DNA from: Candidatus Azobacteroides sp. | GTDB lineage: Bacteria > Bacteroidota > Bacteroidia > Bacteroidales > WRGA01 | Assembly: GCA_021201815.1 (NCBI GenBank) | Contig: JAJQEC010000021.1 | Coordinates: 1-55,830, forward strand | DNA length: 55,830 bases | Direction of reading: 5' to 3' | In this document: positions 7,476 to 16,766 of the stretch, one piece after another | How positions within the stretch are numbered: position 1 is the first letter of the stretch | Layout of the letters: each line of letters starts with the position of its first letter | Position numbers and translations under genes: made by a program | Notes under the pieces: model-generated | What the model saw: the letters and a program-made list of their open reading frames with translations, nothing else | What the model was told of the DNA's origin: nothing | The model's database searches: none

Positions 7476-9290
7476 TTATCTTTTATCTTTTACTTTTTCC
7501 TCATAATAGGATTTCATGATATAAAAAGCTTTTTTCTTATTACCGGAATCGGAGATAAGTCCTTTGCGGTTAAAAAAGTCCTGAATACCTGGTAGCTGGC
7601 GGCGTGGGGAACGGAAGTCAACCAAAACCCAGGGGGATAATCCCGAAAGGCCGCTGATGCGGTCAAACATTTGCAGGTTATATTTGTATAACTCTTCCTG
7701 GTATTCTTCCGTAAATTTCCGGTTGCTGTCTCCATGAAGCCCCTGCAAAGCACCTCCACCAAATTCGCTGACGATAACCGGTTTGTCGTAAGGAATATTC
7801 CAGTTGGCATTCGCCCATTCCGTCATATTTCCCCAATACCAGCCCATATACTGGTTAAAACTGATAATATCGACATATTCATTCATACTATCTTCCATAT
7901 GAATCGTTTTCGTTTCCGGGTTACGGGTTGTTTCCATGGCCATACTGATCAGACGGGTATTATCCATGTTACACGCATAAGCCGAGAGATTGCTCAGAAA
8001 GCGGTCGCGTGCCTCACTGTGGGGAGTTTCATTTGCAATAGACCAAATTACGATGGCACAGCGGTTTTTATCCCGGTAAATCATGTCGTGCAGTTGGTTT
8101 TCCGCATTTTTGTATGTGGCCGGATTCTCCCAGGAGATCGTCCAGTAGACGGGAATTTCTGACCACACCATGAGGCCCATTTTCTCAGCTTCACGAACCA
8201 TTGTTTCATGATGCGGGTAATGAGCCAGCCGTACATAATTACATCCCAGCTCCTTTGCCCAGGTAAGTAAGGTCACTGCGTCTTCCCGTGACCAAGCTCT
8301 TCCGGAACGGAAAGGAGCCTCTTCATGGATGCTGATCCCCCGCAGGAAAACATGTTTTCCGTTTAACAAGATTTTTTTCCCTTCCGTGCAGATAGTCCGG
8401 AAACCAATTTCATCGGTTATTTTTTCATTTTCTTTACTAAGCCGGAATTCATACAGCTTAGGATGCTCAGGAGTCCAGAGGACAGGTTTTGCTTTGCACC
8501 CAAACCAGGCTTTTCCATTTTCGTCGGTTCTGAGCTGCTGCTTTACTTTTAATTCCGGAATCTCTACGCTTACGGTTTGCCCGGCAATGGGATAATTCAA
8601 CTTTATCCATCCGGTCAGTTGATCGGTATTTCCGTCTTTCAGCTGAAAGGAATAATCTTCGATATAGGTTTCCGGCAGCACGGCAATCATCACTTCACGG
8701 GTAATTCCGCCATAGTTCCACCAATCCATATTGACTGTAGGGACATTGTCTTTATGACGTTTATTATCCACTTTCACCACTACGAAATTGTCTCCGTCGT
8801 GTATTACTTCTGTGATATCAAAATTGAAAGGAGTATATCCACCGATGTGTTCCCCTACCTTTTTTCCGTTTACATACACTTTAGCATCGTAATTTACGGC
8901 TCCGAAATAAAGGACATACCGTGTCCCTGTTTTCTTTTCAATGGGAAAGTCCTTTTTAAACCACACAGTACCTTCATAGAAAAAGAGTTGTTCATCCTGT
9001 GAATTCCAGTCACTGGGTACATTCATAAGAGGGGAGGTATCCAGGTTATATTCTACTAAATCCGAAGGATCCTGTGCCTTTTTATTTTCAAAAAAGCCAG
9101 CAGTTTTAAAAGGTTGCAACCGGTAATCATAATATCCGTTTTCCAGCGGATCGATTACGTAATTCCACTTCCCGTTCAAACTTATGTAGGAACGTTGATA
9201 AATAGAAGATACCAGCGGTATTTCTTTTGCAGGGATCTGCAAAATGATAAGCAATAGCATGCTTATCAGAGATAGTTTCTTTTTATTCAT
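7476..9290 (-). CDS. Glycoside hydrolase family 2, beta-glucuronidase-like
   Basis: Exo-acting retaining hydrolase of beta-linked sugars, closest in pattern to beta-glucuronidases. A signal peptide (MNKKKLSLISMLLLIILQIPA) points to the periplasm. Jelly-roll sugar-binding domain at about 30-200 (FGAVNYDAKVYVNG...WWNYGGITREV), immunoglobulin-like domain at about 205-300, and TIM barrel at about 300-600. Acid/base Glu421 lies in WSIANETP and nucleophile Glu509 in VIVSEFGGGA. The length of 604 aa is normal for this subgroup. The start codon overlaps, by one base, the end of a stop-free stretch that runs on from the GH3 gene. It lies with GH3 and an acetylesterase on one strand, next to a glycan-sensing regulator. 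Substrate is not certain; galactosidase or mannosidase relatives share the fold. Confidence 0.92.
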   Translation of the reverse strand: MNKKKLSLISMLLLIILQIPAKEIPLVSSIYQRSYISLNGKWNYVIDPLENGYYDYRLQPFKTAGFFENKKAQDPSDLVEYNLDTSPLMNVPSDWNSQDEQLFFYEGTVWFKKDFPIEKKTGTRYVLYFGAVNYDAKVYVNGKKVGEHIGGYTPFNFDITEVIHDGDNFVVVKVDNKRHKDNVPTVNMDWWNYGGITREVMIAVLPETYIEDYSFQLKDGNTDQLTGWIKLNYPIAGQTVSVEIPELKVKQQLRTDENGKAWFGCKAKPVLWTPEHPKLYEFRLSKENEKITDEIGFRTICTEGKKILLNGKHVFLRGISIHEEAPFRSGRAWSREDAVTLLTWAKELGCNYVRLAHYPHHETMVREAEKMGLMVWSEIPVYWTISWENPATYKNAENQLHDMIYRDKNRCAIVIWSIANETPHSEARDRFLSNLSAYACNMDNTRLISMAMETTRNPETKTIHMEDSMNEYVDIISFNQYMGWYWGNMTEWANANWNIPYDKPVIVSEFGGGALQGLHGDSNRKFTEEYQEELYKYNLQMFDRISGLSGLSPWVLVDFRSPRRQLPGIQDFFNRKGLISDSGNKKKAFYIMKSYYEEKVKDKR

Positions 9291-9445
9291 TATTTTTTGT
9301 TTTTTTCCGGGCTTTCACCCATTGTTTTCAACAGGGCCGTGAGCTGAGGCCGCACGGCTAATAAGATGCCGCCACTATGTAGCTTAGTACTGTATATAGG
9401 AATCCATAAGAGATTGATTTTTATCGATTCCCCGACCTTTACCTC
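9291..9445 (-). other. GH3-GH2 spacer with a GC-richer stop-free stretch
   Basis: On the minus strand the frame of the GH3 gene stays open for 48 codons after its TGA and stops at a TAA that overlaps the GH2 start (TAATG). The latter half reads L-L-A-V-R-P-Q-L-T-A-L-L-K-T-M-G-E-S-P and is GC-richer than its surroundings. It contains a GCCGTG / CACGGC stem-loop (about 9335-9358). No plausible start codon exists. I recall similar peptide strings from dispersed intergenic repeats of Bacteroides-type genomes, but this is memory and has not been checked. Confidence 0.4.
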
Positions 9446-11689
9446 TCAGTTCACGTTGAACCTGGCTGTTTCTCCTTGCTGACTGTTTCCTCCGATCATT
9501 ACCTCAAAAGCACCGGGTTCAACGGTATATTGCATATTTATATCCCAGAGACCGAAGTCACGGACAGGAATTTCAAAGGTTACCTGCCTGCTTTCGCCCG
9601 GATTCAACCACACTTTCCTGAAGGCTTTCAGTTGTTTGACTACGGGAGAAACAGAAGCATATAGGTCTGAGATATAAAGCTGAACAGTCTCGCAGCCTTC
9701 TCTTTTTCCGGTATTTTTCAGTGTGATATTTACCTCTAAGGTATCAGAGGGAGAAAGCTTATTGCGGGTAATTTTCAGATTACTGTATTCAAAGGTGGTA
9801 TAAGACAACCCATAACCAAAAGGATATAAGGGATCAAAACCGGCATCCAGGTAATAGGAGGTATTGCCCAAGGAAGATTGTTTTGCTTCCGGAGGAATAT
9901 CATTCAGCAGCATTTCTGTTTTTTTAGCCGGACGGCCGATCTTTTCATGATTGTAATAGATGGGAATCTGCCCGGTGACACGGGGAAATGTAACGGGAAG
10001 CTTTCCCTGGGGAAAAGAATTACCGGATAAAACATCCACAATAGCCGGACCTCCCATTGTGCCGGGATGCCAGGCATATAAAACAGCATGAGAAAGGTTT
10101 ATTTCCTTTTCAATAGTCAGTGGTCTTCCTGCCATTAGTATGGTCACAAGCGGAGTTCCTGTTTCTGTCAGTTTCTCCAGTAGTTCGGACTGAGCCCCGA
10201 CTAAATTGAGGGAAGCAAGGGAATGCGCTTCTCCCGAAAGGATAGATTCTTCTCCGATAAATAAAAGGGTCACGTCAGCCTCCTTTGCCGCTTTCACAGC
10301 TTTTGAGAAATTGCCGGTATCCGTATCCCGGCTGAAAGAGAGCCCTGCTTCATAGATGATATCTACCTGATTTCCGTAGTGTTCTTTAAGAGCGCATAAA
10401 GGTGTACGGGTCATTTCCTTTTCCCCGTCAAACACCCAGGTACCCAATTGGTCATGCGGGGCATCTGCCAATGGCCCGATTACCGCAATCTTTTTTATAT
10501 TCTTTCCCAGCGGTAGCAGATCATCCTGATTTTTCAATAGAACGAAGGACTCCTCCGCTACTTTCTTAGCAGCCTGCAGATGGCTTTCCGAATATGCTTT
10601 CTTCTTTTTATCCAGCGGTGTATAGGGTTGCTCAAATAGTCCAAGCCTCATTTTTAACCTTAAAATATTCCTTACAGCCCGGTCAATGGTTTCCTCCTTT
10701 ACTTTTCCCTCTGCTATTAATTGCTCCATGTGGTTGATATAACATTCCGAAACCATTTCCATATCCAGACCGGCATTTACGGCTTTCTGCGCGGCATCTT
10801 TTTTATTTTCACAGAAACCATGCTGTACCATCATGCTTACTGAAGCCCAATCCGAAACAACCACTCCGTCAAAACCCCATTCTTCACGTAATATATCTGT
10901 CAACAGGAATTTACTGGCACTGGGAGGAATACCGTCATTCGCATTGAATGAGGTCATGACCGTAGCACATCCCGCTTCTTTTAATGCTTTTTCAAAAGGA
11001 GGCAGGTAAACACTCCGTAGCTGTCTTTCCGGAATATAGGAAACATTATAGTCACGTCCTCCCTCAACGGCTCCATATCCGATAAAATGCTTTGCACATG
11101 CAGCGACGGAAGAAGGATCGGAAAGATCATTTCCCTGCAATCCTTTTACCATGGCTATCCCCATTACTTCTGTCAGGTAAGTATCTTCGCCGAAGCTTTC
11201 CGCAATCCTTCCCCAACGGGGATCACGGGAAATATCCATCATCGGGGCAAAGGTCCAGCGGATTCCGTTTTCAGCAGTTTCAATAGCAGCAATACGCGCC
11301 CCTTCTTCGACCAGACCAGGATTAAAAGAAGCTGCCTGCCCCAGAGGGATCGGAAAAATTGTTTTAAATCCATGGATTACATCCCGGGCAAACAGGAGAG
11401 GAATACCGGCCGCAGATTCTTCCACGGCAATTTTCTGCAATTCATTCAGTAGTACCGGATCCTCCGCATTCAGGATAGAACCGACTTCCCCGTTTCTGAT
11501 CTGCTGGTATAGTTTCTCATCCGGCTTACACGCGTTCAATTGATTCATCTGCCCTATTTTCTGACGGAGAGACATCTCCGAAAGCAGCTTGTCAATCCGG
11601 GTTTCGATGTCGTGTTGTGCATAAAGGCTTCCGTATATAAGCCACATGATTAACCCGATTCCCATATTTTTCAACCCTATTCTTTTCAT
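9446..11689 (-). CDS. Glycoside hydrolase family 3 beta-glucosidase (BglX-like)
   Basis: Periplasmic retaining beta-glucosidase/xylosidase. The N-terminus has a signal peptide (to about residue 24, ending SLYAQ). The (beta/alpha)8 domain carries ARDVIHGFKTIFPIP, the substrate-binding KHFIGYGAVEGGRDYN and nucleophile Asp280 in GVVVSDWASV. Then comes the alpha/beta sandwich domain with GEESILSGEAHS and a C-terminal fibronectin-type III-like domain (about 650-740) ending in FNVN. The length of 747 aa matches BglX relatives. It starts 18 bases after the esterase gene's stop, so those two are co-transcribed. Together with GH2 and the esterase it suggests stepwise trimming of a substituted plant or host glycan. 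The exact linkage is not inferable. Confidence 0.94.
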   Translation of the reverse strand: MKRIGLKNMGIGLIMWLIYGSLYAQHDIETRIDKLLSEMSLRQKIGQMNQLNACKPDEKLYQQIRNGEVGSILNAEDPVLLNELQKIAVEESAAGIPLLFARDVIHGFKTIFPIPLGQAASFNPGLVEEGARIAAIETAENGIRWTFAPMMDISRDPRWGRIAESFGEDTYLTEVMGIAMVKGLQGNDLSDPSSVAACAKHFIGYGAVEGGRDYNVSYIPERQLRSVYLPPFEKALKEAGCATVMTSFNANDGIPPSASKFLLTDILREEWGFDGVVVSDWASVSMMVQHGFCENKKDAAQKAVNAGLDMEMVSECYINHMEQLIAEGKVKEETIDRAVRNILRLKMRLGLFEQPYTPLDKKKKAYSESHLQAAKKVAEESFVLLKNQDDLLPLGKNIKKIAVIGPLADAPHDQLGTWVFDGEKEMTRTPLCALKEHYGNQVDIIYEAGLSFSRDTDTGNFSKAVKAAKEADVTLLFIGEESILSGEAHSLASLNLVGAQSELLEKLTETGTPLVTILMAGRPLTIEKEINLSHAVLYAWHPGTMGGPAIVDVLSGNSFPQGKLPVTFPRVTGQIPIYYNHEKIGRPAKKTEMLLNDIPPEAKQSSLGNTSYYLDAGFDPLYPFGYGLSYTTFEYSNLKITRNKLSPSDTLEVNITLKNTGKREGCETVQLYISDLYASVSPVVKQLKAFRKVWLNPGESRQVTFEIPVRDFGLWDINMQYTVEPGAFEVMIGGNSQQGETARFNVN

Positions 11690-11707
11690 AAATATAAACG
11701 CTATTTT

Positions 11708-13369
11708 TTATCGCATTAAAAATTTTTCCTTATACATTTTATTATTGTCCCTGACAGAAAGGATATACATTCCTTTTCCGGGTAGGGTAAAGACATGATC
11801 TCCGGAAAGTAGTTGCTCGTCTATTTTTTTACCGGAAACATGGTAAACCGTCAGGGTAGCAGGGTACAACACGCCGGAGATTCTTATAACCCCTTCTGCT
11901 TCCGTAAAACTTATGGATTGTTCTTCCTGGGTTTCCTGAAAGGAAGACGGGCTATATATCTTTTCTATCACCTTTTTTGCATACCGTTCTCCAAGGATAA
12001 TATTACTTTCCCGGTCGAAATGAACATCCCCCGAAGCCCTGGGACGTAAGCCTCCGGCAGAAACCCAGTCCGAGTTGTCTATGTTATCCTGTACGGTTTG
12101 TATCATTTTATTGAAATCCGCGGATTCCTGCCATGTATAGATCAGCTCACCGGCCAGGAAATAAGGATCCGGAGAATTAAATTCCGTACGCATATCGGTT
12201 ACCATTTTATTTAGTTTATCCAGATACGTACCGGTAGTTTTAGTATTGCTTTCTCCCTGATGCCAGAGGATCGCCTTCAATTCTCCCCACGGCAAAGCTT
12301 CTTTCATCCGGTTCACTGTTTTGTTATACAACTCTGCCCCTTTTGACCATTCGTCCATAGAGGTTCCGCCTTTTGCGTTTACTACCATCCCAACCGTTGC
12401 AGCCGGAACGTTTTCCGAAATATAACGGGCAAACCCATAGGCAGGGCTGATCTGCTGCTCACCGAGTGTTTTGCGGATATTGGAATATTGGTTCATCGGG
12501 TTGGTGGCTTCTTCAAAACCAAAAGAAGGCGTAAATAAATAACAGCCGGCAATCGGATCCAGGTCTCCTTTGTCTGCGTCCATGTATCCTCTCCCTGCCA
12601 TGTTTGATTGTCCGATGCAGAGAAAAAGGTCCAGCGCAGGAAGAACCTGACAGAGAATCCGGTATTCCACGGTTGTACTTCCATCCCCGGAGATTACTTT
12701 CAGGATAGCTGTCCGCCGATTTTCCCCATTGGAGAAAATGTCGGTGACAGGCTCATAAGCAACAGTCTGTTTCCTGTTTTCCGGGACCCAGCTTATTTCC
12801 GGAGAATTGTTATATGTATAAGGAAAATAACAGGTATAAAAGAATTTATCCTGTTCAAAGAATTCTATCTCCTTTCCATCCATAAGGATATTTTTCAAAA
12901 AAGCATTTGCAGTCACCTCTTCTCTTACAAAGAGAATCGTATACGTCAGTTCATATTCATCGTTCACCACACGGATAGTAGTTGTCCTTTCTTCCGGTGT
13001 ACCATTAAAGCAGGTAGCCTTTATAACCGTTATGGTGCTTTGTTCTCCGGATTTTTCATATGTTATCTCCGGAATATCCGTCCATCCGGTTTCTATGGGT
13101 ATTGGATAATGAAATACTTCCGGGGAAAACCCACCGATTGACTTTCCATTTATACGGATATCCGTTAGTAACAGAGAAGGAATATCCTTTTCTGTTACAG
13201 ATAAACGGGGTTGATTATTTCCGGGCGCTTCTTTAGAATGAAAGTTAATAATGCTTCCCGAACTGGTTTCCGGATGACGTACGTTTTTATCTTCCCGAAG
13301 CATGAAGGAAAGGGTATGCCTGCCAAGATGTTTGTATTCTTTCACTTTTTCCGTGATGTTAAACTCCAG
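11708..13369 (-). pseudogene. 3' part of an SGNH acetylesterase gene, after in-frame TAG
   Basis: Continues in the same frame as the 5' part (13372-13810) after a TAG codon. Begins L-E-F-N-I-T-E-K-V, the normal end of a DNRLRE domain. Two cadherin-like beta-sandwich repeats follow (each with a 'DG/NGK-x-I...F' start), then a sialate O-acetylesterase-type SGNH domain. That domain has LFLCIGQSNMAGRG (catalytic Ser), a central WHQGES block and the terminal DVHFD (Asp/His). The last 60 residues (TVYHVSGKK...GKGMYILSVRDN) resemble a type IX secretion sorting tail. The role would be removing acetyl groups from a polysaccharide. Without read-through this part lacks a signal peptide. A GTG at 13345 is the only nearby start. 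Downstream is GH3, 18 bases away. Confidence 0.85.
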
Positions 13370-13810
13370 CTATTTATCCTGTGTATTTCCTACCGTCGCA
13401 ACCAATGTCGTGATTTTTACCGCTTCCCCGACGATAGTCCGGTTTTCATAGGTAAGCGCATCTTCGCTCCATTCATTATTTGCTAATGCATAGAGGCTTA
13501 TGAAGTGTTCAAAATTACCTTGGTTTTCTTTCCCGCAAATCCGGAACTTCGCTTCTTCTATCAGATCAGGATTATTGCAGATACCGGATAAATCAAATTT
13601 CAGGTAAGAGGTATATGTCCACTGGTCGTCGTTTTGATGTGTATAGGTTCTCAGTCTGCTTCCGTCTTCTATATGCTTTATTACCATATTTTCCGTACCA
13701 CCATTGGAAAAAACATAGGTATCATCCAGGGGGAAAAACTCTTTTTCGGTTCCGGAAGAATAGATGGCAACAAACAGGAAAAGGTAGAAAAATAAAATCT
13801 GGTTCTTCAT
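13370..13810 (-). pseudogene. 5' part of the same esterase gene: signal peptide and DNRLRE domain
   Basis: Begins MKNQILFFYLFLFVAIYSSG (signal peptide), then a DNRLRE-type carbohydrate-binding-like domain: DDTYVFSNGG at 29-38, TSYLKFDLSGI at 67-77, and WSEDALTYENR at 114-124. It ends at TAG (13370-13372) just where the family has its conserved Trp ('W-x-x-F-[DN]-[IV]-T'). The next codon continues the domain in frame. I therefore read 11708-13810 as one gene of about 700 codons with a nonsense change. ATG 13810 is chosen because a perfect -7 box lies at 13850-13857, inside the longer reading from 13894. A secreted, truncated binding domain could still be made. Confidence 0.85.
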
Positions 13811-13849
13811 ATTTCTTAGTTTTAAGTATGCTTGCTGTTTTACATAGTG

Positions 13850-13857
13850 CAAACATA
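13850..13857 (-). promoter_or_regulatory. -7 promoter box of the esterase-GH3 operon
   Basis: TATGTTTG on the minus strand, an exact TAnnTTTG match 40 bases from the ATG at 13810. It fixes the start and suggests that the esterase and GH3 genes (and perhaps GH2) share this promoter. Confidence 0.5.
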
Positions 13858-13894
13858 AAGAAGACACCAGTACTTTCCTTTTATTATTTTCCAA

Positions 13895-14463
13895 TTTACT
13901 TGTAAAATATTCCCGGCTGCTTATTTTCAGGAGGAAACCGCAGGATTAACAGGAAAGAGTTAACTCATAAGCAGGTAGGGAGGCTCAAAAAAATTGCGAA
14001 TTAACCGATAGCTGGTAGTACTACGCCCCTTAAAAGGAGTTATCTAATAAGTCAAATTAATTTCCTGAATCGCAAGATTGACAATATCAAAGCAGGTATT
14101 TTTTAGAATTCTATAAACTTCCGTAATACCCTGTTTATTTCTTTATCAACCGCAAAGGCGCAGAGTTCGCAAAGAAACTAATTGCGAACATTGCGTTTTT
14201 GCGGTTGATTAAAGAGCCAACATAACAGTAAAAATTACTTATCAGACAACTCCTTTCCGGAAGTATTGTGTTACTATAAATCCCTTATACACCCATTTAG
14301 GGCAAATAAAACATCCATAGAGCAGATTCGTCCGGGAAACACACTTTTCTGAACTGTTTTTCCTATTTTCTGTTTTTTATAAAGATAAAACATTAAAATG
14401 AAAGGAATCAAACAAATCTCTTCTATTTTTACTTTTTCCATGTCACCTTTTACTTTAATTAAT
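13895..14463. other. Gene-free region between divergent transcripts
   Basis: No credible open reading frame. The clear element is an imperfect 28-base inverted repeat at 14145-14209. The rest is AT-rich with no recognised RNA motif. Confidence 0.6.
14145..14209. repeat. 28-bp imperfect inverted repeat
   Basis: Arms at 14145-14172 (starting ATCAACCGCAAAGGCGCAGA) and 14182-14209 pair at 24 of 28 positions around a 9-base loop (AGAAACTAA). The GCAAA-rich wording (CCGCAAAGGCGCAGAGTTCGC) resembles dispersed palindromic repeats I recall from environmental and gut Bacteroidota. No T run follows on either strand, and the nearest genes are over 250 bases away, so it is not an obvious terminator. Confidence 0.65.
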
Positions 14464-14471
14464 TACTTTTG
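14464..14471 (+). promoter_or_regulatory. -7 promoter box of the ftsX-like permease gene
   Basis: TACTTTTG, an exact TAnnTTTG match, 18 bases before the GTG at 14490. It overlaps the alternative TTG at 14469 and so rules that start out. Confidence 0.55.
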
Positions 14472-14489
14472 TTTTCTAAATTATTTTTT

Positions 14490-15722
14490 GTGAACGTAGA
14501 ATTTTTCATAGCTAAACGAATCCATTCTGACAAAAAAGGAGGCAAACAGATTTCGCGTCCGGGAATTCGCATTGCTGTTGCCGGCATAGCGCTGGGTCTT
14601 GCTGTGATGATTCTGGCAGTAGCTATTGTTATAGGTTTTAAGCAGGAAATTCGCGGAAAGGTAATCGGATTCGGTTCGCATATCCGGATATCCAGTTTCG
14701 AATCCAATTATTCCTATGAAACCCAACCGATCGTTGTTACGGATGAATTAATAAATGAGATAATGAAAAACCCGGAAGTGGTCAGGGCGGAACGTTTTGC
14801 AACAAAGCCGGGAATTATTAAGACCGATACGGACTTTCTGGGTGTAATCCTGAAAGGAATTGATAAGGATTATGACCTCTCCTTTTTTGAAAAAAACCTG
14901 ATAGAAGGAAAAATGCTCACTATTCCGGATACCCTCACGAATGATGTACTTATTTCGGAAAATATTGCCAATAAGCTGCATCTTTCATTGGGCGATGGAT
15001 TCCTTACTTATTTCGTACAGGAAAATGTGAGGATGCGGAAATTTAATATTGTAGGAATTTACCAGACTAATTTTACGGAATACGACGAAATATTCCTCTT
15101 GGCAGATATGCGGCATATTCAGCGTCTTAATAACTGGGACAGTTTACAGGTAAGCGGCATCGAAATTCTGGTAAAGGATTACAACCGGGTAGATGAAATT
15201 GCGGAAGATATCTTTTATGATCTGAACGATGAACAAGCCGGAAGCTTTTATGTAGAAACAATACGGGACCTGAATCCGCAGATTTTTAACTGGCTGGACT
15301 TGCTGGACATGAATGTATGGATCATCCTCGGGCTGATGCTGGCTGTATCGGGATTTACCATGATCTCCGGATTGCTGATCCTGATTCTTGAAAGGACAAA
15401 TATGATAGGAATTCTGAAAGCGTTGGGTGCAAAAGATTTCTCCATACGGAAGGTGTTTCTTTATTTATCTTCTTTCCTGGTACTCCGGGGCATGTTATAC
15501 GGAAATATCATCGCGCTGGTAATTTGTTTTATCCAGTATTACTTCCATGTATTCACGCTGGATTTGACAATTTATTATATAGATACCGTACCGATTCACC
15601 TGAATGTTCTTTACATTATCCTACTGAATATTATGACGTTGCTTATATCTATGCTGATACTAATATTGCCCTCTTACCTGATTGCAAGGATAAATCCGGC
15701 AAGAAGCATCCGGTTTGAATAA
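14490..15722 (+). CDS. FtsX/LolE-type ABC transporter permease
   Basis: Inner-membrane permease of the MacB/FtsX superfamily, of the kind that extracts lipoproteins for outer-membrane transport (LolC/E-like). GTG 14490 gives V-N-V-E-F-F-I-A-K-R-I, the usual beginning of the Bacteroidales family. An N-terminal helix (AVAGIALGLAVMILAVAIVIGF) is followed by a periplasmic MacB-PCD domain of about 230 residues. Three C-terminal helices (WIILGLMLAVSGFTMISGLLI; FLYLSSFLVLRGMLYGNIIALVI; LNVLYIILLNIMTLLISMLIL) and the FtsX signature ILKALGAKDFSIRKVF follow. About 410 aa, complete. No ATPase gene is adjacent, as is usual for this gene in the group. The downstream neighbour is cysK, 92 bases away. Confidence 0.88.
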   Translation: MNVEFFIAKRIHSDKKGGKQISRPGIRIAVAGIALGLAVMILAVAIVIGFKQEIRGKVIGFGSHIRISSFESNYSYETQPIVVTDELINEIMKNPEVVRAERFATKPGIIKTDTDFLGVILKGIDKDYDLSFFEKNLIEGKMLTIPDTLTNDVLISENIANKLHLSLGDGFLTYFVQENVRMRKFNIVGIYQTNFTEYDEIFLLADMRHIQRLNNWDSLQVSGIEILVKDYNRVDEIAEDIFYDLNDEQAGSFYVETIRDLNPQIFNWLDLLDMNVWIILGLMLAVSGFTMISGLLILILERTNMIGILKALGAKDFSIRKVFLYLSSFLVLRGMLYGNIIALVICFIQYYFHVFTLDLTIYYIDTVPIHLNVLYIILLNIMTLLISMLILILPSYLIARINPARSIRFE

Positions 15723-15733
15723 ATAAAAAAGAA

Positions 15734-15757
15734 ATAATAAATTCCGGAGGAATTATT
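15734..15757 (+). terminator. Weak hairpin after the permease gene
   Basis: AATTCC / GGAATT (15739-15744, 15748-15753) with flanking AAT/ATT pairs and one bulge, 11 bases after the stop. A TAACTTTTTAGG stretch follows. Its first part (15761-15768, TAACTTTT) is also one base off a -7 box for cysK. Confidence 0.35.
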
Positions 15758-15814
15758 AAACTAACTTTTTAGGTAGGTGTTTATTAAAAAAGAACTAATA
15801 TTTAAAATAATAAT

Positions 15815-16762
15815 ATGGCCAGAATTGCAAACAAATTAACGGAGCTGATCGGAAATACACCTCTGTTAATGCCTGAGAACTTCATTAAACAAAAGAACAG
15901 TAAGGCAAATCTGATTTTAAAGCTGGAATACTTTAATCCTGCCGGAAGTGTAAAGGATCGTATTGCAAACGCGATGGTAGAAGACGCGGAAGCAAAAGGT
16001 ATCCTGAAACCGGGTAGTACGATTATTGAGCCAACCAGTGGAAATACCGGAATCGGTCTTGCGTTTGTATCTGCCAGTAAAGGGTATAAACTGATCCTGA
16101 CTATGCCCGAAACGATGAGTCTCGAACGCCGGAACCTCCTAAAAGCACTGGGAGCCACTCTTGAACTGACACCGGGTAAAGATGGTATGAAAGGAGCTAT
16201 CAGTAAAGCAATGGAATTGCAGGCATCCATTCCGGGATCTGTTATTTTACAACAGTTTGAAAATCCCGCTAATCCCGCTATCCATAGAAAGACCACCGGT
16301 GAAGAAATATGGAGGGATACGGATGGGAAAGTAGATATTTTTGTAGCCGGAGTAGGAACAGGAGGTACGATTACCGGCGTCGGAGAAGTTTTGAAACAAC
16401 ATAACCCGAATATAAAAATTGTGGCTGTCGAGCCATCGGATTCTCCGGTTTTATCCGGCGGTAATCCCGGACCCCATAAAATACAGGGAATCGGAGCCGG
16501 CTTTGTTCCGTCTATCTACAACCCGAATGTAGTAGATGAAATTATTCAGGTATCCGGTGACGATGCGATTAAGACAAGCCGGGAACTGGCTTCCGAGGAA
16601 GGACTTCTGGTGGGAATCTCATCCGGAGCAGCCACGTATGCAGCCTGTCAACTGGCAGCAAGAGAAGAAAATAAAGGAAAAAATATTGTGGTACTTCTGC
16701 CGGATACCGGAGAAAGATATCTTTCTACCGTGTTGTATGCATTTGAAGAATACCCGTTATAA
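15815..16762 (+). CDS. cysK: Cysteine synthase A (O-acetylserine thiol-lyase)
   Basis: PLP enzyme that makes L-cysteine from O-acetyl-L-serine and sulfide in the cytoplasm. PLP Lys47 sits in [11 protein letters not shown], the Asn loop is PTSGNTGIG (73-81), and the phosphate-binding loop is VGTGGTITG. The C-terminal GISSGAA and [12 protein letters not shown] blocks are typical of CysK/CysM. The length of 315 aa is standard. No serine acetyltransferase gene is nearby. ATG 15815 is the only reasonable start ([18 protein letters not shown]). It converges with the glycosyltransferase gene and shares a bidirectional hairpin with it. Confidence 0.96.
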   Translation: MARIANKLTELIGNTPLLMPENFIKQKNSKANLILKLEYFNPAGSVKDRIANAMVEDAEAKGILKPGSTIIEPTSGNTGIGLAFVSASKGYKLILTMPETMSLERRNLLKALGATLELTPGKDGMKGAISKAMELQASIPGSVILQQFENPANPAIHRKTTGEEIWRDTDGKVDIFVAGVGTGGTITGVGEVLKQHNPNIKIVAVEPSDSPVLSGGNPGPHKIQGIGAGFVPSIYNPNVVDEIIQVSGDDAIKTSRELASEEGLLVGISSGAATYAACQLAAREENKGKNIVVLLPDTGERYLSTVLYAFEEYPL

Positions 16763-16766
16763 GAGG

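Noticed and set aside
9291..9445. A small gene between GH3 and GH2
   Set aside because: The open stretch has no usable start codon and continues the GH3 frame only after a normal GH3 C-terminus. It is kept as a spacer or repeat candidate.
13370..13894. Start of the esterase gene at ATG 13894
   Set aside because: The first 28 residues precede a clean signal peptide, and a perfect -7 box lies at 13850-13857, inside this longer reading.
14469..14489. TTG 14469 as start of the permease gene
   Set aside because: It overlaps the -7 box TACTTTTG, and the conserved N-terminus begins at the GTG at 14490.
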